Assembly (NCBI GenBank): GCA_026987195.1
Contig: JALSNC010000090.1
Location: forward strand, 1-49,789
DNA from: Desulfobulbaceae bacterium
GTDB lineage: Bacteria; Desulfobacterota; Desulfobulbia; Desulfobulbales; Desulfobulbaceae
Direction: 5' to 3'
DNA length: 49,789 nt
Shown here piece after piece: positions 15,301-23,568 of this stretch; within the stretch, counting starts at the first letter, position 1; each line of letters opens with the position of its first letter. Under the pieces are notes generated by a model. The model was not told the DNA's origin. It worked only from the letters and a program-made list of their open reading frames with translations, and ran no database searches. The position numbers and the translations under genes are program-made.

Positions 15301-16275
15301 TCAGATATAGTCGAGTATCGAGAGCTGCGATACCTTGCCGGTCACGTTCAGGGCGGCCTGGAACGCGGTCTCCTGCTGGACGATATCGTTGAATGCCTCG
15401 ATGGCATCGGCATCCTCGTAGCGGGACAGGATGGCCTTGAGGTCGATCTTCACCGCCTCCTGGTGATGCATGGCTGACTCGACCCGTGCGGCCCGGTTGC
15501 CGAGCTGGGAACGTAGGCGCCGGTTCTGCTCTGCTGCGCCGTCCAGGTCCGAGAGCGAGGTCTGCAGAGCAGCGGGGTCGTTGGTGCGGATGGCCTCCTC
15601 TGCCTGGGTCAGGACAGCGAAGAGGTCGTAGCGGCCGGGATCGACGGCATTGTTGGGCGGCGGGGCGGTATTCCAGGCCGAGGTGCCGAAAAAGAGGTCA
15701 TTGCCGGTGAGATCCACCTGGATCTTCTCGCCGGGCGTGATCTCGAGCTCGGTCGGATTGCCGTCCCCCTGGTAGAGATAGGGCCAGGTGGTGTGGTCAT
15801 TGGGGTCGTAGAGGGCCGGGTCGTAGGCAGGATTCTCGACAAAGGGCTTTGTGTCTTCCTCGTAGCCGGCAAAGATGTACTTTCCGTCCACCATCCCGTT
15901 GGCGGTGTCAAGCAGCTCCTGCCGGAGCTGGACGATCTCGTCGGCAAGCACGGTCCGGTCCTCGTTGCTCATGGTGCCGTTGACCGCGTTGATGGTGATC
16001 TCCTTGGCCCGCTGCATGATGTTTTCCACGTGGTCCAGGTGGCCGTCGGTGGCCTGCATCTTGTCCAGGGACTGGCCCATGGTCTCCAGGTAACGGTCCA
16101 CGTTGCTGAGCTGCTTGCGGGTGGTGAGCACCGGGCGGATGGATGCCGGATCATCGGAGGGCTTGTTCAGTTTTTTGCCCGTGGCCCCGATCCTGCGCAG
16201 TTCCTCAAGCTGGGTCGTCAGGTCGTTGAGCCGGTTACCCAGCATCCGGTAGGTTGTTCCCTGGGTGGCTTTCAT
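15301..16275 (-). CDS. flgL: flagellar hook-associated protein 3 FlgL
   Basis: FlgL forms the second hook-filament junction layer. The N-terminal flagellin-like helix region has TYRMLGNRLNDLTTQLEEL and KLNKPSDDPA, and the C-terminal partner helix has ETAFQAALNVTGKVSQLSILDYI. The central variable domain is 324-aa-protein sized and normal. The gene begins 3 bp after the flgK stop, so both are co-transcribed. Export needs the FlgN chaperone encoded just upstream. Confidence 0.95.
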   Translation of the reverse strand: MKATQGTTYRMLGNRLNDLTTQLEELRRIGATGKKLNKPSDDPASIRPVLTTRKQLSNVDRYLETMGQSLDKMQATDGHLDHVENIMQRAKEITINAVNGTMSNEDRTVLADEIVQLRQELLDTANGMVDGKYIFAGYEEDTKPFVENPAYDPALYDPNDHTTWPYLYQGDGNPTELEITPGEKIQVDLTGNDLFFGTSAWNTAPPPNNAVDPGRYDLFAVLTQAEEAIRTNDPAALQTSLSDLDGAAEQNRRLRSQLGNRAARVESAMHHQEAVKIDLKAILSRYEDADAIEAFNDIVQQETAFQAALNVTGKVSQLSILDYI

Positions 16276-16278
16276 GGC

Positions 16279-17676
16279 TTACCTCTTGAGCTGCAGCAGC
16301 GAATTCATCATTTCGTCTATGGTGGAGAGGAACTTGGCCGACGATTCAAAACCGCGCTGGTACTGAATCAGGTCGATCATCTCCTCTTCAAGCGAGACAC
16401 CGGAATATCCGTCCCGCAGGTTCTGGAGCTGGACCGTGGCATCCTTGGCGCCGCCCAGGGCCAGCTGGTTGCGGCTTGCCTCGATGCCGACGGTTGAGAC
16501 GATTTTGCCAAAGGCGTTGTCAAAGGTGTCCTGGCCGCCGATGAGGTAGGTGGTCTCCAGGGAGGCGATCTCCAGGGCATTGCGGTTGTCCCCGGGCGCG
16601 GCCGGGAATTCCGTTGCCGCCGCCACCTGGTTCGAGTCGGTGAGGGCGACGTTGACATGACGGCTGGCGTTGGCCACCGGCGGTGGCCCGGCCAGGTCAT
16701 CGAAGAAGATGCGCTGGGTATTGGTGCCGTCCAGGCCGTAGCCGTTCTGGTGCACGTTGTTGACCGCCGAGGTCAGTTCCACGGCCAGGTTGTCGAGATC
16801 GGTGCGGAGTCCGGCAATGAAGACATCCCGGGTCTCGAACATGCCCCGGAATTCACCCCCCATGTCCTGCAGGTGGATATCCTTGGTCGTCCCGCCGATG
16901 CTGACCTGCAGGTTGACGTCGGAGCCGGTGGTCACAGTCTCGATGGTCATGGCCATGTTACCCTGGACCAGTGGCAGGCCGCCGGGGAGCTGCACCGCCA
17001 GCATGCCCTGGCCGTCGGTATAGGTCTGAACGCCCAGGGTGTGGGAAAGGTCCTGTACATAGAGATCCCGCTGGTCACGGGCGGCATTGGCGGTCTGGCC
17101 CGATGCCTCGATCAGGTTGATCCGGTCGTTGAGTTTGGCGATCTCGCCGATCTTTTCATTGATGTTGTCGATCTTGGAGACAATGGCATTGTTGATGTTC
17201 TCACGGACCGTGTCGAGTTCCTCCGAGGTGTTGCGAAAGGCGTCACCAAGGAGCTGTCCGCGCTGCATGACCATGTCCCGCTCCACCTGGCCGCTGGGAT
17301 TGGTGGTCAGTTGCTGCCAGGCATCGAAGAAACGGTCCATCTCCGAGGCGATGGATTCATCGGAGATGCTGAAGATCCGTTCCAGTTCGGTCAGGGGGGT
17401 GGAACGGCCACTCTCCTCGCCAAAGGCGATGGATTTCTCCTGGAGCTGGCGGCTGATGAAGACGTTGTAGTCACGCTTGACGTTGGAGACTGTCACTCCC
17501 TGGCCGACAAAGAAATCGCCGAAGTTGACCGCCGGTATCTGCTCCAGCTCGGCCCGCTGCCTGGAGTATCCATCGGTGTTGACGTTGGCGATGTTGTTGC
17601 CGACGATCTCGATGGATTTCTGGTTGGTGGAGAGGCTGGTTTTGCCTGCATTCAGCGCTGTGAGAAGACCGCCCAT
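16279..17676 (-). CDS. flgK: flagellar hook-associated protein 1 FlgK
   Basis: The N-terminus MGGLLTALNAGKTSLSTNQKSIEIVGNNIANVNTDGYSRQ is the FlgK/axial-protein signature and the C-terminus (EEEMIDLIQYQRGFESSAKFLSTIDEMMNSLLQLK) is the matching coiled-coil half. The open frame extends 17 codons further upstream to 17727, but homology and the axial-family start place initiation at the ATG at 17676 (465 aa). It caps the hook and starts the filament junction. A sigma-28-like promoter lies ~105 bp upstream. Confidence 0.95.
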   Translation of the reverse strand: MGGLLTALNAGKTSLSTNQKSIEIVGNNIANVNTDGYSRQRAELEQIPAVNFGDFFVGQGVTVSNVKRDYNVFISRQLQEKSIAFGEESGRSTPLTELERIFSISDESIASEMDRFFDAWQQLTTNPSGQVERDMVMQRGQLLGDAFRNTSEELDTVRENINNAIVSKIDNINEKIGEIAKLNDRINLIEASGQTANAARDQRDLYVQDLSHTLGVQTYTDGQGMLAVQLPGGLPLVQGNMAMTIETVTTGSDVNLQVSIGGTTKDIHLQDMGGEFRGMFETRDVFIAGLRTDLDNLAVELTSAVNNVHQNGYGLDGTNTQRIFFDDLAGPPPVANASRHVNVALTDSNQVAAATEFPAAPGDNRNALEIASLETTYLIGGQDTFDNAFGKIVSTVGIEASRNQLALGGAKDATVQLQNLRDGYSGVSLEEEMIDLIQYQRGFESSAKFLSTIDEMMNSLLQLKR

Positions 17677-17779
17677 GTGAGACCTGTCCCTGGTTGTGTT
17701 TGCTTGCCGGTGGCTGCAGCCTGCCATGATCGCGACTGCCGGGTTCCGGCCACCGGAGTGTACCTCTGTCCTGTCTATC

Positions 17780-17807
17780 TTATCGGAATGTCAGGGACAG
17801 AGGTTTA
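17780..17807 (-). promoter_or_regulatory. candidate sigma-28 (FliA) promoter for flgK-flgL
   Basis: On the minus strand TAAA (17807-17804) is followed after 16 bases by TCCGATAA (17787-17780). The -10 matches the FliA consensus GCCGATAA at seven of eight positions; the -35 keeps only TAAA. The spacing equals that of the candidate before the DUF5610-like gene. It lies in a 320-bp gap ahead of flgK, leaving a ~95-base leader. Confidence 0.45.
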
Positions 17808-17869
17808 TCAGAAAATCAGGGGTCAGGGGAGAGAAGGCAGGAATCCGTGAATCCTTGTGCCGTCAGCGG

Positions 17870-17916
17870 GTAATAGTTCACCGCTGTCAGCAACTACCTG
17901 GAAAAGAGCAATACTA
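17870..17916 (+). repeat. junction repeat copy
   Basis: GTAATAGTTCACCGCTGTCAG then CAACTACC, a GGAAAA spacer and GCAATACTA match the junction repeat in plus orientation; the TTTTGGT end is lost. It is downstream of flgN in the flgN-flgK gap. Confidence 0.65.
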
Positions 17917-17996
17917 TGGAACGAAAAGCAGGCCTGCAACGGGACGAGAGCAGATCTCCAGGTCAGGGCCTGCCGAAGGTGGGGAGGGGCGGGGAG

Positions 17997-18350
17997 TCAG
18001 ATCCTGCCGGAGAGCAGTCTGCCGTTGACCGTATAACTGGTGGTGGTGCCGGTCTTGCCATAGGTCGTCGGTACGCTCCTGCGGCCGAAGAACTCCATGG
18101 TCTCCTGGATCCAGTTCAGGGTCGCCTTGTAGAGGTAGGCGTTGCGCAGGTTTTCCCGCTTGATCTCTTCCGCATACTTCCGGTCATCGGGGTGGATGGC
18201 CTCCACCCGGTTGAGCATCTGCAGCAGGGCCTCTTTCCGCTGCATGTCCTCGGCCATGGCGCGGATGTCCAGCTCCTTGGCGTGCTGTCGCTCCAGGAGC
18301 AGGAGGTCCCGCAGTTCGATCATCAGTTTCCGCACATCGTCACGGGTCAT
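17997..18350 (-). CDS. flgN: flagellar export chaperone FlgN-like protein
   Basis: The protein is mostly helical, with MIELRDLLLLERQHAKELDIRAMAEDM and KEALLQMLNRVE, and ends TYGKTGTTTSYTVNGRLLSGRI, like the glycine-rich tail of FlgN proteins. FlgN binds FlgK and FlgL and hands them to the export gate; its place between flgM and flgK is the standard one. A TTG at 18371 opens the same frame, but the ATG at 18350 follows AGGAAGGA at a good distance and starts just past the flgM stop, so 117 aa is chosen. Confidence 0.8.
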   Translation of the reverse strand: MTRDDVRKLMIELRDLLLLERQHAKELDIRAMAEDMQRKEALLQMLNRVEAIHPDDRKYAEEIKRENLRNAYLYKATLNWIQETMEFFGRRSVPTTYGKTGTTTSYTVNGRLLSGRI

Positions 18351-18354
18351 GTCC

Positions 18355-18645
18355 CTATCCTTCCTCGACAAGAAATTTCAGCAGGCTGGAAGCGACCTTG
18401 TTCAGGTCGGGCTCGTACGATCCATTGGCGACCTGTTCCTTGAGGGCCTGGACCCTGGCCGCACGCTGCGTCTGATCGGTATGGGACGGGGCCTGCATCT
18501 GATGTGCCCCCTGGAGAGCTGAAGAGAAGCTTGCACCTTCGGTACCACCGCTCTTGTCCGCCTTCTGCGGATCGGCCGTCCGGCCCGTCTTGCCGACGCC
18601 GCCGACCTGGCCAAAACCTCGAATTCCTAAAAATTCAACTGTCAT
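18355..18645 (-). CDS. flgM: anti-sigma-28 factor FlgM
   Basis: The C-terminal RVQALKEQVANGSYEPDLNKVASSLLKFL is the FlgM sigma-28-binding region. The N-terminal ~55 residues are Gly/Ser/Lys-rich and disordered, as needed for export through the finished hook. The ATG at 18645 is six bases after GGAGGTG and replaces an upstream GTG (18654); length 96 aa is typical. FlgM holds FliA (encoded at 25038) inactive until the hook is complete. Confidence 0.9.
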   Translation of the reverse strand: MTVEFLGIRGFGQVGGVGKTGRTADPQKADKSGGTEGASFSSALQGAHQMQAPSHTDQTQRAARVQALKEQVANGSYEPDLNKVASSLLKFLVEEG

Positions 18646-19240
18646 GATGTTCACCTCCGCTGTTCACCGGCCCGGCCGCTGTTTCTGATTCCGCCACCCA
18701 GTGCTCCAGTTTTTCCATGACCGCGTCGATGGTGTCATGGGAGATCTGCGGGAGCCAGCCGCCGAAGGCCTTCATAGCCTCCTCGAAGCCCCGGCTGATT
18801 CCTTCCCTGATGGCATCGATTCTGGATGGATCGCCGCCAGCAGTGGCCACGGCGAAATCAAATATTCTCTGCGATGTTTTTTCTACACCGAAATATCCGT
18901 CCTCGGCAACAAGTTCCTGCGCCTGGTCTGTGGTGAGGGAGGCGATGTCGATCTCACCGTCACCAGTGTCCACGGTGGTGGCGATTCCCTGTTCCGTGAG
19001 CAGGCTGGTGACCAGATCCTGCAGTTTCCTGTACGCTGCCTCTTCGTCTACCTCGACCAGGAGAGCCCTGGAATACGTGAGGGCGAAGGTGGTCTCCTGG
19101 CGGAGAGTCACCCTGTCCGCGGCCCCGGGCTGTCCGTCTCCGTCGTCCTCTTTCCGGCTTATGGTCGCTTCCAGGCTGGAGCTCTGGTAAACGGTAAGGC
19201 TGGTATAGGCCTGCTGGTCATAGCTGATGCTGTCTAACAT
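18635..19240 (-). CDS. DUF5610-like protein of flagellar loci
   Basis: The 201-aa protein has a charged N-terminal half and a later segment GYFGVEKTSQRIFDFAVATAGGDPSRIDAIREGISRGFEEAMKAFG, which resembles the DUF5610 pattern (YFGxxxTxxRIxxFA). No signal peptide or membrane segment is visible. The ATG at 19240 follows GGGAGG by seven bases and is chosen over the frame's first codon at 19288. It overlaps flgM by 11 bp and is the first gene after a sigma-28-like promoter, so it belongs to the late class. Function is unknown; the domain name is given from memory of the motif. Confidence 0.7.
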   Translation of the reverse strand: MLDSISYDQQAYTSLTVYQSSSLEATISRKEDDGDGQPGAADRVTLRQETTFALTYSRALLVEVDEEAAYRKLQDLVTSLLTEQGIATTVDTGDGEIDIASLTTDQAQELVAEDGYFGVEKTSQRIFDFAVATAGGDPSRIDAIREGISRGFEEAMKAFGGWLPQISHDTIDAVMEKLEHWVAESETAAGPVNSGGEHHDS

Positions 19241-19315
19241 GTCCCTGCCTCCCTGCAGTGGTTTGCGGGCATCCTTGCCGCGAAACAACCAGGAAATATT
19301 TCTCCTGTTAGTTCT

Positions 19316-19343
19316 TTATCGGCAGCAGGGGGCGGGTTCTTTA
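19316..19343 (-). promoter_or_regulatory. candidate sigma-28 (FliA) promoter for the flgM-flgN block
   Basis: On the minus strand TAAAG (19343-19339) precedes a perfect GCCGATAA (19323-19316). TAAA and GCCGATAA are 16 bases apart, one more than the enteric consensus but the same as the candidate at 17780-17807. It lies 76 bp upstream of the DUF5610-like start in a 189-bp gap after flgJ. Expression of FlgM from a FliA promoter is the usual feedback design. Confidence 0.55.
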
Positions 19344-19429
19344 TGGCTGTCAGGAATTTTTTTTAAAAAAAGCGGAGGCAGGAAAAAAATACGAAAAATT
19401 TGGAAGATGGTGTTTTCGGGCCGGGCTGG

Positions 19430-19750
19430 TCATTTTTTTGACGGCAGAAATTTTTCCATCTGCCGGTACATCTGTTCGGCCAGGCCCAGGCTCTGCTGCC
19501 TGGCGATCTCTTCGGCTACCTCGGCATCCATCATGTCCTGATAGATCTCGTGGGCTGTGTCCCGTTCAAAGAGACCGCTGTCCGGGATGTTCTTGCGCAT
19601 GGCCTTGAAGACCTGCTGAATGAAGATGGCCTCGAAGTCCTGACAGGAACGGCGCAGCGACCTGGCCTCCCGGCCTGCCGCGTCGTTGGCTTCCCGGTTC
19701 GGTTCCGCCTGGGGGATAACCGGTCGGGGATCCATGGCGAGTTTCATCAT
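19430..19750 (-). CDS. flgJ: FlgJ-type rod-binding protein (single-domain)
   Basis: The 106-aa protein is a rod-binding domain only: RSLRRSCQDFEAIFIQQVFKAMRKNIPDSGLF and DTAHEIYQDMMDAEVAEEIARQQSLGLAEQMYRQM. It lacks the muramidase domain of enteric FlgJ, so a separate lytic enzyme must open the peptidoglycan. It helps cap the growing rod in the periplasm. It starts 16 bp after flgI. Two adjacent ATGs (19750, 19747) are equally possible. Confidence 0.9.
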   Translation of the reverse strand: MMKLAMDPRPVIPQAEPNREANDAAGREARSLRRSCQDFEAIFIQQVFKAMRKNIPDSGLFERDTAHEIYQDMMDAEVAEEIARQQSLGLAEQMYRQMEKFLPSKK

Positions 19751-19765
19751 GACAGTTCGTGGATA

Positions 19766-20887
19766 TCAGAGAATTATCAGTTCACCCTGCAGGGCGCCGG
19801 CCGCCTTGATGGCCTGGAAGATGGCGATCAGATCACGGGGGGTGGCGCCGATGGCGTTGAGGGCCTTGGCGATCTCGTTGATACTGACACCCATCTCGAG
19901 CACCACCAGGTTGCCCTCGTCCTCCACCGCCTCGATGGTCGTCTGCGGCGTGGTTACTGTCTGTCCCGCCGCCAGCGGATTGGGCTGGGAGACCACGGTC
20001 GATTCGGCGATGATGAGATTCAGGTTGCCGTGGGAGACCGCGACCTTGGAGATGCGGACGTCCTTGCCCATGACAATGGTGCCGGTCCGCTCGTTGACCA
20101 CGATCCTGGCCGGGGTGTCGATACGGACATCGATATTTTCCAGGTCCGAGATAAAGGTCACCAGGTCGGCGTCATAGTCCTGGGGCATCAGGACCTTGAC
20201 CGATCCGGAATCAATGGAGTGGGCGGTGTTGGGGCCGAAACGGCGGTTGATGGCCTCGGCCATGTGGGCGGCGGTGGTAAAGTCCGTGGTCCGCAACTGG
20301 TAGAGCAGATCACCGCTGGGCGGCAGGTGATAGTTCACTGCCCGTTCCACCAGGGCGCCGCCGGCGATGCGGCCGGCAGTGGGGAAATTCTTCTGTACCT
20401 TGGCCGCCTTGCCGCCAAAGGCGATGGAGCCCACGGCCAGGGGGCCCTGGGCCACGGCATAGGTCTTGCCGTCCGCGCCCTTGAGGGGCGTCATCAGCAG
20501 GGTGCCGCCGGAGAGGCTGGTGGCGTCCCCCATGGAAGAGACCATGATGTCGATCCGGGATCCGGGGCGGGCAAAGGGCGGCAGTTCCGCCGTCACCATG
20601 ACCGCGGCCACGTTGTCGGTCTTCATCCGGCGGAAGACATCAGGGGTGATGGACAGGCCCAGCCGCTTGATCATGTTGATCATGGCCTGCTTGGTGAAGA
20701 CCGACTTCTTGATATCGTCGCCGGTGCCGTTGAGGCCGATGACCAGGCCGTAACCGAGCAACTGGTTGCTCCGCACACCCTCCAGGTCGGCGATATCCTT
20801 GATCCGGGCGGCGCGTGGGGAGACGCTGGCGAGCAGGAGAAGGAGTGCGGTCAGGAAAAGGATGATGAGCTGTTGCCTCTTGTCCAT
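19766..20887 (-). CDS. flgI: flagellar P-ring protein FlgI
   Basis: A signal peptide (LIILFLTALLLLLASVSPRAA) precedes IKDIADLEGVRSNQLLGYGLVIGLNGTGD, the FlgI hallmark, and the C-terminal SINEIAKALNAIGATPRDLIAIFQAIKAAGAL. FlgI forms the peptidoglycan ring around the rod. The ATG at 20887 follows AAGG and gives a normal signal peptide, preferred over the in-frame ATG at 20911. A type B palindrome separates it from flgH. Confidence 0.96.
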   Translation of the reverse strand: MDKRQQLIILFLTALLLLLASVSPRAARIKDIADLEGVRSNQLLGYGLVIGLNGTGDDIKKSVFTKQAMINMIKRLGLSITPDVFRRMKTDNVAAVMVTAELPPFARPGSRIDIMVSSMGDATSLSGGTLLMTPLKGADGKTYAVAQGPLAVGSIAFGGKAAKVQKNFPTAGRIAGGALVERAVNYHLPPSGDLLYQLRTTDFTTAAHMAEAINRRFGPNTAHSIDSGSVKVLMPQDYDADLVTFISDLENIDVRIDTPARIVVNERTGTIVMGKDVRISKVAVSHGNLNLIIAESTVVSQPNPLAAGQTVTTPQTTIEAVEDEGNLVVLEMGVSINEIAKALNAIGATPRDLIAIFQAIKAAGALQGELIIL

Positions 20888-20924
20888 CGTTACCTTGAAG
20901 AGCATGGGCATGAATCCTGGATCA

Positions 20925-21031
20925 GTAAGCGGTCACAGGTACCGCATCTTCGCACGGCCGCTCCTGCCCGCATAGTAGGCTATAGCGGCCAGGAGCGGCC
21001 GCACGAACCTCCGGCACCTGAGACCGCTTAC
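20925..21031. repeat. long imperfect palindrome, type B
   Basis: GTAAGCGGTCACAGGTACCG at the left is mirrored by CCGGCACCTGAGACCGCTTAC at the right. Inner arms GGCCGCTCCTG and CAGGAGCGGCC are perfectly complementary and flank the shared core CCCGCATAG-TAG-GCTATAGCGG. A degenerate tail with CCCTGTGAGGGGGTACC follows at 21063-21083. It sits in the flgH-flgI gap. Confidence 0.8.
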
Positions 21032-21085
21032 AAAAACGAAGTTGATAAATCATGACCTTGTATACCCTGTGAGGGGGTACCTGGA

Positions 21086-21772
21086 TCAGAATGGCCATAC
21101 GTTGTCGAGGATCCGCATCAGCCAGCCCGGTTTCTGGTTGTCGGAGATGGCACCCTTGCCGGTGTAGGCGATCTGGGCATTGAGGATATTTCCCGAATCC
21201 ACCGTGTTGTCCGCAGTGACATCATGGGCCCGGACGATGCCGGTCAGATAGATGATCTGGTTTTCGTTGTTGACGATCACGGACTTGCCGCCACGGATCT
21301 TCATGTTGCCGTTGGGATAGACCTTGATCACCTGGGTGGTCAGGGTGGCGACCAGGTCCTCCTTGCGGGTGATCTTGCCGGATCCCTTGAACTTGTTGGT
21401 GAAATCCGCCTTGACCAGCTCGGACATGTTCAGGCGCGGATTGTTTTCCTGAAAGACCTTTTCATAGCCGAACAGGGTGGGGATGCCGGCGGTCATGCTG
21501 GTGTCGCGGCCGGTCTCGGTGGAGGCCTCCTTGGTGGCGCTGGCCTTTTCCTTGATGATGACGGTGACGATATCGCCCACATGATGGGCCTTGAGATCGG
21601 CCAGCCAGTTGCCCTGGTCACCGGTCCAGATGGTGCCGGGTGACTGGGGTTCCGGCTCCTTGACCACTGCCGGCTCGAGCGGTTCCGGCACCCTGACCAC
21701 CTCGGGCTGGCGGTCGGCGCAGCCGGCCAGGAGCAGGAGCAGGACGGGTATGAGGATCCATTGTCTGCGCAT
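21086..21772 (-). CDS. flgH: flagellar L-ring lipoprotein FlgH
   Basis: A lipoprotein signal with lipobox L-A-G-C18 opens the protein. SPGTIWTGDQGNWLADLKAHHVGDIVTVIIKEKASATKEAST is the FlgH core, and VVNNENQIIYLTGIVRAHDV is near the end. FlgH makes the outer-membrane L ring, which shows that the host has an outer membrane. It starts 2 bp after flgA. Confidence 0.97.
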   Translation of the reverse strand: MRRQWILIPVLLLLLAGCADRQPEVVRVPEPLEPAVVKEPEPQSPGTIWTGDQGNWLADLKAHHVGDIVTVIIKEKASATKEASTETGRDTSMTAGIPTLFGYEKVFQENNPRLNMSELVKADFTNKFKGSGKITRKEDLVATLTTQVIKVYPNGNMKIRGGKSVIVNNENQIIYLTGIVRAHDVTADNTVDSGNILNAQIAYTGKGAISDNQKPGWLMRILDNVWPF

Positions 21773-21774
21773 GA

Positions 21775-22731
21775 TTAAAACTCCACTGACACAATCCCCG
21801 GGGCATCCACCCGGCAGTAGACATACTTGCTGGAACTGACGTTCTTCACCCGGATGATCTCTCCGGTGCGGCCGTCACGGGCGGCAATGCCGGTGGTCGA
21901 GATGCGCATGGGCCCCCGGATGGCGAATATCTTGACCAGCTCGCCCTTACGGATCACCGGTGGCTGTTCCAGGTGCCGCTGTTCGATGGCCCGACCCGAG
22001 TAGATGGTCCGCCTGGTCTGCATGCCGATGACCTTGTCCAGGGAAAGCACCGGGTCCTTGAGGGTGGCGATATCGCGCCGGCTCATGGTGACCTGGTCCG
22101 GCAGGATCACGGTTCCCTTCTTCAGGTTCACCGTGGCTGTGGCAACCGGGGCCAGGGCCTCCAGGTGACCGCGCACCGTGCAGTTTTTCACGGTCCTGCC
22201 GTCTACCTTGAAGAGGATGGAAAAACTGGAGCTGCCCAGGATCTCCGGCCGGGACGGGGTGACGCTCCAGGTCAGGTCACCGGTGGGCAGGATGATCTCC
22301 GACGGCGCCTGGATGGAGGTGAAGCGGAACTCGGCCCTGGGCAGCCGGTCCATGTTGTCGGCCAGGAATCCGGCAATGATCTCTTTGAGTCGCTCACGGT
22401 CAATGCGGACACCCCTGCGGTGCACCGAGATCCTGTCCGCGCCCCGCCAGACGACACCCGATGCCGCCGGGGTATTGCGGATTCGGGCGATGACCGTCAT
22501 TGCCTGCAGTTCCCGGTCGGTGCCGGGTGCCGGTGCCAGGGCCACCTCGAGAGCGGCAAGGGTCCCGGCCCGGCCGCCGGCGGGCGAGATGTCGGCGATA
22601 TCGCCCAGGGTGACCCTGCGGCCGCTGACCGTGGCCGTCTCATGGAAAACGACCTCCACGGCACCGGCAGAGAGCGGCAGCAGCAGGAGAATGCTGAGAA
22701 GCGGAAGAAGCAGGGGGGGCGAAGGTTTCAT
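21775..22731 (-). CDS. flgA: flagellar P-ring assembly chaperone FlgA
   Basis: A leucine-rich signal peptide ends at SAGA, followed by a long N-terminal region and the SAF-containing C-terminal domain: LKKGTVILPDQVTMSRRDIATLKDPVL, GMQTRRTIYSGRAIEQRHLEQPPVIRKGELV and the final GEIIRVKNVSSSKYVYCRVDAPG. FlgA assists FlgI polymerisation in the periplasm. At 318 aa it is longer than enteric FlgA, as in many non-enteric bacteria. It starts 7 bp after flgG. Confidence 0.94.
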   Translation of the reverse strand: MKPSPPLLLPLLSILLLLPLSAGAVEVVFHETATVSGRRVTLGDIADISPAGGRAGTLAALEVALAPAPGTDRELQAMTVIARIRNTPAASGVVWRGADRISVHRRGVRIDRERLKEIIAGFLADNMDRLPRAEFRFTSIQAPSEIILPTGDLTWSVTPSRPEILGSSSFSILFKVDGRTVKNCTVRGHLEALAPVATATVNLKKGTVILPDQVTMSRRDIATLKDPVLSLDKVIGMQTRRTIYSGRAIEQRHLEQPPVIRKGELVKIFAIRGPMRISTTGIAARDGRTGEIIRVKNVSSSKYVYCRVDAPGIVSVEF

Positions 22732-22738
22732 TGTCTTG

Positions 22739-23521
22739 CTACACCATGTTGGTGGTGGTCTGCATCATCTCATCCGAGGTGGAGACCACCTTGGAGTTGA
22801 TCTCAAAGGCCCGCTGGGTGGTGATCATGTTGGACATCTCCTCCACCATGTTGACGTTGGAGTTTTCCAGGTACTGGTGGAGGAGGGTGCCGTAGCCGTC
22901 CGTACCCGGCGTGCCGATGGTGGGGGTTCCCGATGCCTCGGTCTCCCGGTAGAGGTTGCGGCCGATGGAGAGCAGGCCGGCGTTGTTGACAAAGGTGACC
23001 AGGTCGATGGTGCCCAGCTCGGTGGACTCGGTATCGTCCCCCAGGATGGCGCTGACCACGCCGGTTTCGGAGATCGTGATCTGTCGCGCATTTTCCGGGA
23101 TGGTGATCTCCGGGATCAGGGGATAGCCGTCCGAGGTGGTCACCCGGCCGTCGCCGTCGCGCTTGAAGGCCCCGGCCCTGGTATAGGCGAGGTTGCCGTC
23201 CGGCAGTTCGATCTGGAAAAAACCGTCACCCTCGATGGCCACGTCCAGATCGTTGCCCGTCTGCACGATATCGCCCTCGGTAAAGATCTTGGTCACCGCG
23301 CCCGGCCGCACACCCAGGCCGACCTGGATGCCGGTGGGTGATCTGGTGTCGGCAGAGGTGGGGCTGCCCGGCACCTTGACCACCTGGTAGATGAGATCCT
23401 GGAAGTCGGCCCGGCTCTTCTTGAAGCCGGTGGTGGAGACGTTGGCCAGGTTGTTGGCAATGACGTCCAGGTTCAGGTTCTGGGCGCTCATACCGGTTGT
23501 CGAAGTCCACAGTGATCGCAT
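22739..23521 (-). CDS. flgG: flagellar distal rod protein FlgG
   Basis: The N-terminus MRSLWTSTTGMSAQNLNLDVIANNLANVSTTGFKKSRADF and the C-terminus EEMSNMITTQRAFEINSKVVSTSDEMMQTTTNM are diagnostic of FlgG, and 260 aa is its standard length. It builds the distal rod that crosses the P and L rings. It follows flgF after 47 bp. Confidence 0.97.
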   Translation of the reverse strand: MRSLWTSTTGMSAQNLNLDVIANNLANVSTTGFKKSRADFQDLIYQVVKVPGSPTSADTRSPTGIQVGLGVRPGAVTKIFTEGDIVQTGNDLDVAIEGDGFFQIELPDGNLAYTRAGAFKRDGDGRVTTSDGYPLIPEITIPENARQITISETGVVSAILGDDTESTELGTIDLVTFVNNAGLLSIGRNLYRETEASGTPTIGTPGTDGYGTLLHQYLENSNVNMVEEMSNMITTQRAFEINSKVVSTSDEMMQTTTNMV

Positions 23522-23568
23522 CTGCTGTCCTCGTCCTGATGTGTTGACGGAGTATCCGCTGTCCGGGA

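Larger units (their letters stand above)
17677..17996. other. flgN-flgK intergenic region
   Basis: This 320-bp stretch has no convincing gene. It contains the sigma-28-like promoter, a TATCAGAAAATCAGGGGTCAGG tract similar to low-complexity spacers at 35826 and 49540, and a junction repeat at 17870-17916. Its size next to otherwise tight junctions supports a separate promoter for flgK. Confidence 0.6.
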
